The translations under genes and the position numbers were made by a program. Shown here one piece after another: positions 11,336 to 22,702 of a stretch of DNA of 64,000 bases (positions are counted from its first letter, which is position 1; each line of letters begins with the position of its first letter). The notes beneath the pieces were generated by a model. The model did no database searches and was not told where the DNA came from. It worked only from the letters and a program-made list of their open reading frames with translations. Source of the DNA: Aquanectria penicillioides (Eukaryota; Ascomycota; Sordariomycetes; Hypocreales; Nectriaceae); contig PYIU01000003.1 of NCBI GenBank assembly GCA_003415625.1, positions 4,216,001-4,280,000 on the forward strand, given 5' to 3'.

Positions 11336-14277
11336 GGAGCCGCAACTCCTTTCGGACTGATACCGCCATCTCCAACAGCCGATTCGGCAATGAGAGGGTT
11401 CTTCAGCCATGGGTCCCTGATTCGAATGACACCCTCAACGGAGCTCTGGAAAAGAGCGGCAGCGGCGGTGGATGGGACCAGTTTGCCGAGAACGAACGAC
11501 TATTTGGGCTCAAGACTGACTACGACGAGAACATCTACACCACCACCATCAACAAGAACCACCCCCAGTACCGAGAGCGGATAGCCGCTGCAGAGAAGAA
11601 GGCTAGAGAAATCGAACGCAGCGCCCCCACCACTGCTCATGTTGCCGAGGAGCGTATTATGGACTTTGTTGGCGGTGGAGATGACCAGGGCGAAAACGAA
11701 GAGGATAAGTATGTGTTGGCTGAAGCTTTGTTTTACCCGTAGACCATGTAACTCACTGTTTGCAACAGATACAGCGGCGTCCGGCGCCAGGACTTCCCCC
11801 CATTGTCCGGACGGGAAAACAAGTATACTCCTCCGGCGAAGAGGGCCCCGACTGGCCAGTCCACCGTAAAGGGAGCCCCGTCGACCCGGCCATCATCTCC
11901 TCTCAGATCAAGGCACCTCCGAAGAAGCAGCTAAGCCCTGCCTCAGTCCCGACCCCCGTTTCCGCTCCTACTCCCGCTCCAGCTGTGGAAGAGCCCAAGG
12001 CTCCCGTTCCCGACTCCAGCAAGAACGGTGTAACCCCCAAGGCTACCCCCAAGGCTACCCCCAAGGCCGACGCCCAGAAACCTGCGGTTGATGCCAAGGC
12101 CTCTGAACCCTCGACAGCGGATACCAAGCCTACAGGTCAGCCTTCCTCTACCAAGGCTCCCGATGCGAAGGCTTCCGAGAAGTCGACCACGCCCTTGCGA
12201 AACTCTGCTGTTATAACTCGCAATGAAGGAACCCCGAGCGCCACGTCGACCGTTGAGCATGACGTCTTGAAGGAATTCAAGACGTTTGCCAGCCAGCAAC
12301 GGCAGAATGCCGAGAAGGCCCGCAGCAACAAGGCCAAGGCCGACAAAGAGGTGAAACTAACTGAGTTGAAAAAGTTTGCAAACTCTTTCAAGCTTTCTAC
12401 ACCTGTCCCTACTGACCTGGTCTCCATCATTGCCAAAGACCCCCTCAAGCAGAAGGAGATTCAGGCCAAGGCCATGAAGAATGCAGAAGAAGTGGCCAAG
12501 GCCAAGGCCGATGCAACGAAAGAGAAGGCTACCCCGTCGAAGGAAGCCCAACCCAAGACATCTGGCCAAAGCACACCTGCAGCTGCCAGCGCATCTACCA
12601 CCCCCAGCGACCCGCGGGCTTCACGTCCCTCTGCGGGTCCTCAAGCCACTCCTCCCGCCGGAGGTCAAAACCGTCACCCTGGAGCTCGACAGCAATTTCC
12701 CCAGCAGCAGCAGCAGCAGCAGTATCACCCACAACAGTACCGAAACAACCGAGGCGGCCCTCAGCACATGACACCGCAGCAACAGACTGGCACACTTGCC
12801 CAGCGACTCCGCAACGTTGAGCAGCAGAAGTTCTCGCAACCCCCTGCAGCTCACCAACCTCATGTTCCTGGCCAAGAAATGCGTGCTCCTCCCACTGGCC
12901 CAGCCAACAGCGGCGACCAGAGCTACAATCGGAGACTAAGCGGCGTTCCTGGCCATATGGGCGCCAAGCTGAACCCCAACAGTCACGAGTTCAGGCCGAG
13001 CCCATTTGCTGCTGCTTTCAATCCAAACGGGCACCCAGTGCTGGCTCGAGCCCACGATCTGCAGTCAATCACGTTGCTGATGCCACTACGAATGCCGCTG
13101 CTCCTTCAGGCCAGCTCATTCGCCGAAAGACAAAGGCCATCGACATCAAGAAGTGCTACATTCTATCACATATCCAGACGTTTGCTCCCGCTCAAGGCCG
13201 CAACTGGGACGATAATGCCGGCCTCCGTCCCTCATACGATACTTTGCCTACCTGGCGACAGCTCCAGGACAGTGAGAAGCCCGAATCTACGATGCACCTG
13301 ACCTACAAGGAGTACTTCGAACGTCAGCCGTTTGGTGGACCCGCGCTGGCTACACCTAACCCCCAGCATGTAGTTCCGCAAATGCCCCATCAACACCAGC
13401 TGCCATTCCATCTACAGCATGGCGCTCATAACATGGGACCCAGGCAGTCACCCCATATGCCACCAATGCAGATGCACACACCACAACATGGACCCGTTCC
13501 TCACCCGCCATACGGCAATGACGACCACCGGATGATGCACTCGAACTCAGCCCAGTCGTTCGCCTCTCCTCGCTTGGGTAGCGTCCCCGTGGCGGCATAT
13601 CCTGGAGTGAACTCACCGGCGCAAGTGCCATACAACCAGCCGGTCTTCATGGGACCTGGGACTCCGCAGATGGGACAGTTTCCGTAGCTTCTCCAACAAT
13701 CCGCAATACATGTCGCCTCAACAAGGGCAAATGGGCGGCCCAATGATGATGCAGCCGCAGTTCATGCCGGACCGCAAGGAATGGTGCCGGGGCCTCAGAT
13801 GAATGTATCCCGGGGGCCACCCGCAGTTCATGCCACCGTCCGGACCTCAACCGGTCCCCGGGTCAACGGATACCCTAGCCCAGGCCGCCCCGCCGCGCCG
13901 ATGATGGCTCACCAGGGGTCACAGCAGGGCCAGCCGATGTACGGGATGAGCCCGAACGTTCAATACAACCAGCCGGTGTTCACCCCAGGACAGCCGAGCG
14001 GACCAAGTATGTGACGGGCATTGTCTTCCGGCAGAGGAGCGAGCGGCTAACTGTGGTCAGTGTCGAACGTGCGGGGAGGTTATGGCAGTCCCGGGCCCAG
14101 CACTTCGGGACCAGCCCCCAACAAGGGCACCAGTACGGAGCTCAGCATCGCAGCGGCAGCAACAGCTACAACAAGGGGTACGCCGGGCAGGCACAGCACC
14201 ACACGCCGCAGACCAACCATGCTGTGCCGGCCGTGAGCCAAGGTCGAACGACTGAAGGCTCCGATGAAGCCAAATAA
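11336..14277 (+). CDS. PBP1: Ataxin-2 / PBP1 homologue with LsmAD and PAM2-like motifs; no Sm-like domain visible; seven frame errors
   Basis: Poly(A)-binding-protein-associated factor of stress granules and mRNA 3'-end control. Exons from the first sure one: 11336-11708, 11769-14006 and 14061-14277. FRTDTAISNSRFGNERVLQP leads into an LsmAD domain (ENERLFGLKTDYDENIYTTT..YRERIAAAEKKAREIE). Ala/Lys/Pro-rich linkers, a coiled segment, a polyQ run near 12,703 and a PAM2-like motif (KLNPNSHEFRPSPFAAAFNP, about 12,966-13,026) follow, then a conserved KCYILSHIQTFAPAQGRNWD block and a Pro/Gln/Met-rich tail. Frame breaks lie near 11,876, 13,030, 13,680, 13,769, 13,802, 13,861 and 14,116: five single-base losses and two gains. 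After allowing for them the frame runs to TAA at 14,277. The N-terminal Sm-like (SM-ATX) domain of this family is not seen upstream; see findings. Confidence 0.85.
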
Positions 14278-14919
14278 GGGGGAGGGGTGCGGCGTAGCAT
14301 CGGCCTCCTCGTTGAATCATAAACCAAACGCAGCATCTCTAGCACAATTTTTTTTTTGGGCGGCAGTTTCGCCGAGGCAGACTTCCCTCTGGCACTCCCA
14401 TCTCAGAGTCTGGGTACACGTGCAATAGCGATGAGTGCGAACCATTGCATACCCTCTGCAATATGAAGCATTCGTAGAAAGTGGCACAACTTAGCGGGAC
14501 AGCTTAGATATGGGAGGCCTCGGGCTCGGGTTGCCCGTGGGTATTTGGGTTAGCAGGTGAGCCGTTGGGTCGCTTACGGTGAGCTGGGAGAGGATGCTGG
14601 GCACGATTTGTTACCGTGGGTGTGGATGATATTTCTCTGTTACGGTAGCTTGGCCGTTGGCGGCATTGGTAGCGGTTGACGTTGCCCCCTTGTCAAGGAG
14701 GGAGGTGGCGAGAGGTGCTCTCCTCAACGGCCTGTGCCTAGCCAGCCCGGGGGTCAACCGGCAGGACGTGTGCAGGACTGTTGGTGGCCCACCTGGAGCA
14801 ACGGCGGGTAGCCGGAGTAGGCCGGAATGCCAACTAAAGGAGAAGGGGATGGCAGAAGTTTGCCGTGGCGGCCCTCGCCGATTAGGCTACGGGGGCGGCA
14901 GGAATGACCAGGGAGATGG

Positions 14920-14950
14920 AAGAAGAAGAAGAAGAAGAAGAAGAAGAAGA
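14920..14950 (+). repeat. (AGA)n microsatellite
   Basis: About ten AGA units in the 3' flank of the PBP1-like gene. Confidence 0.9.
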
Positions 14951-17900
14951 TGTGGGCCGTTGTCGGTGGAGGCAGATACTCCTCAAAGATGACTCCTTCC
15001 AATGTCTTGAGTGGGAGGGGGACTCCAGAAGGGGACGAAGTATGGACAGCATGTGATAAGAGTGGCAAGTAGATGTAGCAGGCAGTGACGGGACGAGAGC
15101 AGCCGGAGGACGGGGCCTGGGCTGGGTGTGTGCCTGGATGGCGGACCCGGGAGATGGGAACCGAGAGATGGAGAATAGGAGTCGGGGTGACAAGGCCAGG
15201 GGAGATCAGGAGAGGCCAGGAGAAACGCCGACACCAAATAGCAAAGAGAAGCATGCGTTGTATGGATAGGCGGGTTGGGTGCCCACTGGATGTATTGTAC
15301 AATACTACAAGGTGCCTATTTGCCGTACCGTCTATTACAATGGATCACACAAAAAAAGAAGAAAGAAAGCAGAAGCATATCATGTTTCGTTCTCGTGCAC
15401 GACAGGGACATGATGTTTTGAGATGTGCGGGTGCATGATGACAGGATTGCCCAGGAGGAGCAACGAGGCAAGCTAAAGCGAAGCAAATAAAAGTGAGGAC
15501 GACGGGGTGAGGTTTGGAGTTTGAGGGGAGGGGGGGAGAGGTAAGGCATGCACGGCCATTGGGTGGGTGATTCAGCTGGCGAGGCGAAACACGATGGTCG
15601 CATTGATGGACGAGGCGACGACAGTGATGACTTGTTAGTGGGAGATTTGTTGGACGGATGGGTTTAGGCTTAATGTTTTCTTCTTGTGCGTGTGCATGTA
15701 TGCCGTATCCTGTATCCCAGGGGATATGGCGATTAACAGGCAGCGGTATAGGAGGGTGTAAGGGTGTAAGTGTAGACGGAAGTGAGCGAGGAAGTGGTTG
15801 CATGCAACTGAAGATGAAGCTCTCTGTGCCGGACCATGGACGGTGGACGACCGGGGGAGGGGGAATCATCACCTTGGCGAACGGCCCCGGGAGCAAGGGC
15901 CCAGCCAAGACTAGCGGCGAGCGGGGGACACACGGGCCCACGGGGACGTAGGCGAGGTACGGATACGTAGGCACTAGATGTACCGGTAGATGGAGCGAAC
16001 GAGATGCGAATCCAAAAAAAGAACTCAAAGGACTCAAAGGACTCAGGTATTGTGGCGGTCGCAGAAGCTGGATCTTGCTCAGCTGAGATGAATCAATAGA
16101 CTCGTGATGGCTGCTACCAACTCAGGCCCCGATTCATCATATACATGCCATACGGAGTACCAGCCATGCCATGGCGTGCATGGCATGACAATGACACAAT
16201 GACAAGACGTCGAAAATTAAGAGTGCGAGCGTCAATGTACCTCTTGGCGCCGCGGGGGCCGTTCGCCGGAAAGATATCACATTGCATCGGACGGCTTGAA
16301 GGGAAGGTCGACGCCACCAAGACCCAGGCACAAGAAAACAAAGAGACTTCGTCCTTGGGGAACGGCATCGAGGGGCAATCACGGCGCCACAACAGTGTCA
16401 AAACGGCCAGAAGAATATGGCGCCTCGCGATGTGAGTGGTCGAGCCGAGAGGGGAATGGCGCTTGTGAGGGGGCCGGCCCGGGGGTGGGCGTTGTCAACT
16501 ACTAGGAACGGGATAGGAACGGGAGCCGCTGGAGTGAATGGAGTGGACTGATGCAGTAACTTACCCTGCTACCCGGTACTGTGCACAGGTGGTGAGCGAG
16601 TCAGCATCCCGCAATGTGGAGAGAGAAGGGGTTAGAAAATGAGAAGAAGAAAAAATTATTAAAATAAAATAAAGAAAGGAAAAGAAGTCATGGAATGGAA
16701 AACAGGGGGGCAAGGCCATGGAGGCGGCACGTCAGAAGAAACCAGTGGAGGAGAGGTGGATTTTGGCGTCAAAGGATTCGTGCCGCATCATGCTGTGCGC
16801 TTGATGATACCGATCCTAGTGTACACTTGGCAGCGGCCCTATGAGAGGACGCGGGATTTGCATTCGAGATGCTGCACTTGCCATTGCCACCCCAGGCATG
16901 TCAATAGGCTACAGCGGTACTCTGTATGCTGTGCCTAGGTATGTTTGTCTGCCGTGCGTCGCAGCGGACAAAACTCCACGACTCTGCTTACACGCGCGGG
17001 TGGCTTTTCTGGGCTTGGTTTGACGCCCTTGAGCACAGAACTCGCACAACACTTGCATACAGATCTGACTATGCCAACGCAGGCAGGCGGCAACGCCATC
17101 GGCCCGTAGGATTTTCTGGAAATCGCTTTGCAACAACCCCAGCGCCATCTTGTTGCTACGTACCTATTACGGGGACCAGAGCATAGGGCAGCCCAAGGCC
17201 GGTGCCGTCGCTTATTCCGCTGCCTTCCCGCATGGGCATGCGCGGTGGCTTAGGCACTCGTCGGAGAGGTGGCGCAGTCAGTCACAGCGACAAGAGCGGA
17301 AGCGGGCATGGCCGCGCCAGACCCAAGTCGAGAGAGCATGCCCCCGGTCGAGCTGGGACCTCGGGGATGCTATGTACTTGTATGCTTAATGCTGGGACTC
17401 AATGCTCACAGACGTGCTAGCAACGGAGGGGTTGACAAAAGTGGTCAAAGCCCCCTCGGCTCCTTGGCCTTGGGACCCCCCGGAGCAGGTGAAGCTCAGG
17501 GGCGCAAGGCTGTCGCCATGTCATTGGGTGCGACGGCGTAGGCCGCTATCGACGTAGACGTACTAGTCAGGTCCCAGGGAACGGGGCCCCGACGACTCGG
17601 GGGAATTTTTCTATCGCCATGATCCTGGAATCGGAGGGACGAGGGATCATGATCTGACGGACTTTGATCGCTCCTGGGGGGGGGGATTGGGATCAGCATC
17701 CATCGCGCCTCTTGCAGTGTAGGAGAAAACCATGACAACTACTACCATGACGAGAGGCAATGGCAACGGGTGGACCGTGGCATTCGAACGATGTGCTTGT
17801 GTGACGTTGCAGCAACGTCGAGACACCAAGACTAACAGAAGAAAAGGAAGGCAAAGGGGAAAAAAAGCAACGAGTAGATGAATTCGGGCCACTGGTTGGA

Positions 17901-18370
17901 TCAAACAAGAAATGAACGGATGGGCGTGTCAATTATCGGTAATGAGAGAGGCCCATCGTCTATTGTTCGCTCCCACATGTCAATCAATGGCTTGAACATG
18001 GCTCGGACATTGTTTCCTGGACGCTGGGACCTTGTCTTGTCTCCATTTTGGCAATTCATTACCGCTCCGTCCAGGCCTGTGATTTGACTAGTATCCCCTC
18101 TCTCTGCCAAAGTGGTAGTACTGGTAGACAATTAGACAATAAACTAGGTTTACTTACTTCTACCTAATTGTCCCCGGACAAGAAAAGACCAAGCCAAGCC
18201 AGAGAAAGGCAGGGAAGGGAGGTTCCATTCCGTCCTCCCATCATCCCATGCCCCATGCTACCCACTCTCCAAGGTCAACGAGGCGAGCAGCCTCCTAACT
18301 TCTCAACGTCTCTCTGCATCTCCACTGCGGAATTTGAAGGCCTCTAGGTCCTCTCTACCCGCTCGCTCAT

Positions 18371-18459
18371 CCTCACTCACTTGCTCAATCCCTCACTCAC
18401 TTGCTCAATCCCTCACTCACTTGCTCAATCCCTCACTCACTTGCTCAATCCCTCACTCA
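18371..18459 (+). repeat. 20-base tandem repeat, four perfect copies plus a partial one
   Basis: The unit CCTCACTCACTTGCTCAATC is repeated exactly at 18371, 18391, 18411 and 18431, followed by a nine-base partial copy. It lies in the gene-free interval and overlaps no convincing frame. Confidence 0.95.
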
Positions 18460-18899
18460 TTCTCACTCCCTTGGTCTATGTGTAGGCCTTCCCCACTTAT
18501 CTCTAACACAGACCGGCCGACCGACAATCAGCTTTCACCCAGGAGCTAGCTAGCCTTCCTCCAGGCTCCAGTTAGCCTTAGGTGCCCTCCCCTCTTCCCT
18601 CACCTGAGTCGTGAGGCTGCCAAATGGAGACCCTATTACGTATATGCCAAGATAGACAGAGAGTTGGGTATTCGTATGTCATGCCACACAGTTGTAGGGG
18701 TATCCAGCCAACCGAAATCAAGCCGCAAAATGCACCTAGTAGGGAGGAGTCTGTTGCAGACACGAACCGCACTCGTGTTTGCAGGCTGCAGATTCGCTGC
18801 AGAATCCAATTCGTATTCCCAATTTTTGTCCCTTCTTCCATTTTCGTATCCAAATTCTTCAATTACCGGTATATCCCCTTCTCGTACATTATTTTTTTT

Positions 18900-18916
18900 G
18901 GGGGGGGGGGGGGGGG
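18900..18916 (+). repeat. Poly-G tract (17 G) after a T run
   Basis: A run of 17 G directly follows a T8 run, with further G-rich bases after it. It could form a G-quadruplex. Its length is uncertain because G runs are mis-called elsewhere in this window. Confidence 0.85.
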
Positions 18917-21620
18917 AGGGGGCGATGTTTAATGCACTGTTTAATGCACACCTGCTGCGTGTTTGGAGAACGATCCTCCTTCTTTTCATCCTCCTGAGTT
19001 CAGTCCAATTGAAGCCACGCCTGTCAACCCTGAGGTCAACCAGTTGTTTTGGCGGTTCCGGGCTGCTGCGTCCGCCGCTAGCCCTGGACCCTGGGATGGA
19101 TGGATGGTGTCGTGGTCGTAGTCGCAGTCATCCTCGTCGGCTTTTCGCTGTCACTCCGAGGTGGCTGGTCCCTGTCACAATTTCTGGCCTTCCTTTTTCA
19201 CTTTGTCACCTTCTTAACTTGTCTGTGGCTGTTGGTCTTGTTCCCGACCTGACTCAATGGTGAGGTAGAGATCCATAGGGGACTGCACCTTACAGAAGAC
19301 CGAGAACATGGATGATGGAAGGAACTAGCATGTCGGACGGGACTTCCATTTGCTTGCTTGCCACTGCCTTCCTGCTCGTGCCTGCCACTGCTTCGCACTT
19401 GTGTGCCCCCTTGCACAAGCTGCACCTTGCGCGCCAACACAAACCGCCCCTTGACCCCTCGATCGCGTTTCACTCAGGTACCGGGCCAATCAGCCCAACA
19501 CAAGCGCGGGTGGCGTTTCAACTGCCAAGCAGCTAGGAGCCTCTGATTGGCCGACACGCATTTGTGCCGTCACGGGTGGGTGACCCTTGCTCGAGCCTCC
19601 TGTGAGTTCTGTGAGGCGGCGACAGAAGAAGAGCATATTTCTTTCTCTCGCGTTCCCCTTCTGTGCTGTGGCACAGGGACAATGCACTTGTCTGCCCGAA
19701 CCCGGTTGCAGGTGAGGGCGCTAGCCAACCAGTCCTAGGGCCGCGACCACTTACAACCGTGACTGTCACCATTATGACTTGACTATGACTACACCCACGA
19801 CTTCGACAGCGACCAGGGCCAAGTCAAGGGACCAAGGCCAGGACCACAACCAGGACCACAACCAGAACCATGCTCAAGAGCATGAACGTGACGTGACATG
19901 CCGTTTTGCCAACGGTAGTCCATCGCCCAACAACGCGGGGCCATCAGCCACCAGTCACTACCGGTCACCGGTCACCGGGGCCATGGTCACCTTTTTTTAG
20001 TCTGCGTTTGCTTCCTTCGGCCTATTCATTCGCTCCTCGCAGCTCACCACGATACACGCTACTTGTTTCTTGAGACCGAAATGCCTGCCCAACAGGTTCG
20101 GCCAGCAACAAAGACTTGGATAGCAAAGAAAAGAAAAGTGGTGGGCCAACATGGGACGACGGCTTGTTGCATCAAACCCCATCTACACGTCAGTTTTTTT
20201 TTTTCTTTGTGTGCACCCATGACAAACAAATTGATACGGCAAAAGAAAAGAGATGAACCGAGGACGAGACGAAAAAAAAAAAGAACTCAATTCGAAGTGA
20301 GTCGCCGATAGACAATGGGGCAATACGTGCATACGCAGACCAAAAAAAGGGGAGGATCTGGTTTCGTCCCCCTCCCAGGGTTCCAGGGGGTTGCGTGTCT
20401 GGCGAGTCCGGACTGAGTAGGTAGTATCTCGACCGACGTCTGTGTGAGTCGCTCGTAGCGTGCGGAGTCCGGACTATGCGTAGGTGTGGGGAAGGGGCCC
20501 GCGAAGATCGGTTTCGAGTTTGGCCCCAGCGCCTCGGCATGGATCCCCGTAGGCCCTATGGACCCTATGGGTCCCTCTTCACCTCCGAAGACCCCTGGCA
20601 AGTCCTAGCAGCTACGGCGGCAAAAGAGGGAAAATAGGGCCATAGCACAGGGCATCGCTGTTTTGCGTTGCCGCGAGGACTATACCTCCGCTGGCCAGCA
20701 GAGGAGGCCGTCGGCTAGTCGGTCGCCGGGAGAGGCTCACACTAGGCGCCGGGCATAGCCTCAGGATTTGCGTGCAGCTCTCAAGCCAGGCACTTACATC
20801 CCGCACGCACTTTTATACCAGTGCTCACCGAGACAAGCGAGCAAGGAGAGGAGGGAAGACCGCACTGATCCTTTCAGCGACTATTTTTTTTTTTTACTAC
20901 TAAGCTTGATAGCCACCCAAAGGGAATGCCTGGGCTTTCGGGGTTGGGGTGGCCCTGGGAAAGCCGTGAACCGCCCCAGGCCCCCTTGTCGACGCTGAGA
21001 GGCTGGATTCATTGGCGAGAGGCGGCGGGTGGCCAAGACATGGTCCTAGACAAAGAAAAGACATACCATCCACGTTGGGATGAGGATCAAACCTGACAGA
21101 ACACACAAGAGGGCTGGGCAGCATAGAAACCTACAGCACGCACAGTAGGGAGCAATGAACTAGCATCCCGGGGAAACAAGGACAAGAAAAAAAAAAGCCA
21201 CGAAAGTAAATCGGGGGGAGTGGAGGGGCGTGTGAGTGTGGGCGTGTTGTTGGGTCGCCCACTCCCCTCTCACATCCGCGCACACACGCACACAACACAT
21301 ACCCACACTTATATGGAGGCCGTCTCTTAGATGTAGAGGTCAACGTATTATGCGCCCTCCTGTCTGATCTTGTCTGGGCCCTGTCCCTGGATGCCTCTAG
21401 TAGGGCTCAAGGTTGCATCCCCGGTCCCGGTCCCTGTTGGGCGTCACTCTGGATGTTCCCTCTTTGGGTGCAGGCCCTGCAAGGTCCAAGGGCTCTGGGC
21501 CATGGCGAGGCCGATCTTGCATTTTCCTCCCTCCTGTCGATCATCCCCGGTTGGCCACTGCAACGATGCGCTCGCGCTCGCGGCCTCCCGCTCCGTCGTC
21601 CGTTTGGCCTTGGGACTAAT

Positions 21621-21669
21621 GCCAGTGCCAGTGCCAGTGCCAGTGCCAGTGCCATTGCCAGTGCCAGTG
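21621..21669 (+). repeat. GCCAGT hexamer array
   Basis: About eight GCCAGT units with one GCCATT variant, about 1.1 kb before the LPMO start. No coding frame through it is convincing. Confidence 0.9.
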
Positions 21670-22702
21670 ATACCGTGGGCCGCTGGGTGGTCGTCTGCAC
21701 ACCACCACCCATGGAACCGGCCCCCGTCACACGCCCCCCTCGTCCGCGGGTCACCGCATGGAAGTCGTCCATCCGTTGCCATTGCCATTGCCAAACGGCC
21801 TCCATTCTGTGTCCCACCGGCCCCGAGTACAAAAGAGGTCAGGCCTCCTCCACTCCTCCCGACCTCCTGATCTCTCCCCAGCACTGCTCAGGAATTCTTT
21901 GAAGTCTTCGCCAGTTCTTCTTCTTCTTCTTCTTCTTTCTTCTCTTCTGCCCAGGCGGCCGGCCACGCTCCCTTCTTCTTTTACCGTTCAAGCTTCGTAC
22001 CACATTCTCCTTCTTCATTTGTTCTTGGGGCTGGGTTTCCTCGACTTCTGCATTCTCGACAATCAACTTCCCCACCCATTTCCAGGTCCACGGTTCTCGC
22101 TCACCCCGAGAGCTCTTCATATCATCCGCTAGACGAGACTCGCACTCCCTGAATCCTCTTGGTCGTCTTTCCATTTCGACGACAAAACCCACGCTCTCTC
22201 GTGCTCTGCAGCCCTGCCTAGTCGCTGTCCAGACCAACACCCTTACATCGTCTTCGTCTCGCCTCACATTCCTTTTGGGAAGCAACTCGCTCCATAGCAA
22301 ACCACAATCTTTTTTCTCTTTTTTTTGTTCTTGAAGAACACACTCAACAACCAAACACGACTTACGTACACAATACGTACGCACGCGTTTCTTCCACGCT
22401 GAACATCACTCACTCATTCACACACGCCTCACCCTTGGTTCACTTGAACACCCCAACAACTGGCATCTCTTAACATCTTCGAGCCGGGCTCGTTATAAAG
22501 TTCCTGAATCACCTGTGCAAGATTGGTCCATCGCACTCAACAAGCAGCCGCAAGTTTCACAGCAACCAATCAACAAACCTTCTCAACTTCCCGATAACCC
22601 TCTGCAACTTCACTCCTCGACGGAAGTGATTTGACGAGCCTGTCTTTTCTTCTTATTTCCTCCCTTTTCAACGCTCAATAGAAAACTACCCCATTCACCA
22701 CC

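Larger units (their letters stand above)
14278..22702. other. 8.4-kb stretch with no supportable gene
   Basis: I examined the frames on both strands and found only low-complexity or compositionally random ORFs, the longest being 230 codons at 15,345-16,037 minus. None has a recognisable motif, a spliced structure or a conserved-looking segment. Visible content: PBP1 3' flank, an (AGA)n run at 14,920, A/G-rich DNA at 16,630-16,690, a 20-base tandem repeat at 18,371, a G17 tract at 18,900, a GCCAGT array at 21,621, and a long C/T-rich leader-like segment from about 21,900 to 22,700 in front of the LPMO gene. It does not look AT-rich as RIP-mutated transposon DNA would. Confidence 0.5.

Noticed and set aside
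15345..16037. 230-codon minus-strand frame in the gene-free interval
   Set aside because: Pro/Ser/His-rich and random-looking; no conserved segment, no splice partners, and no promoter-like context.
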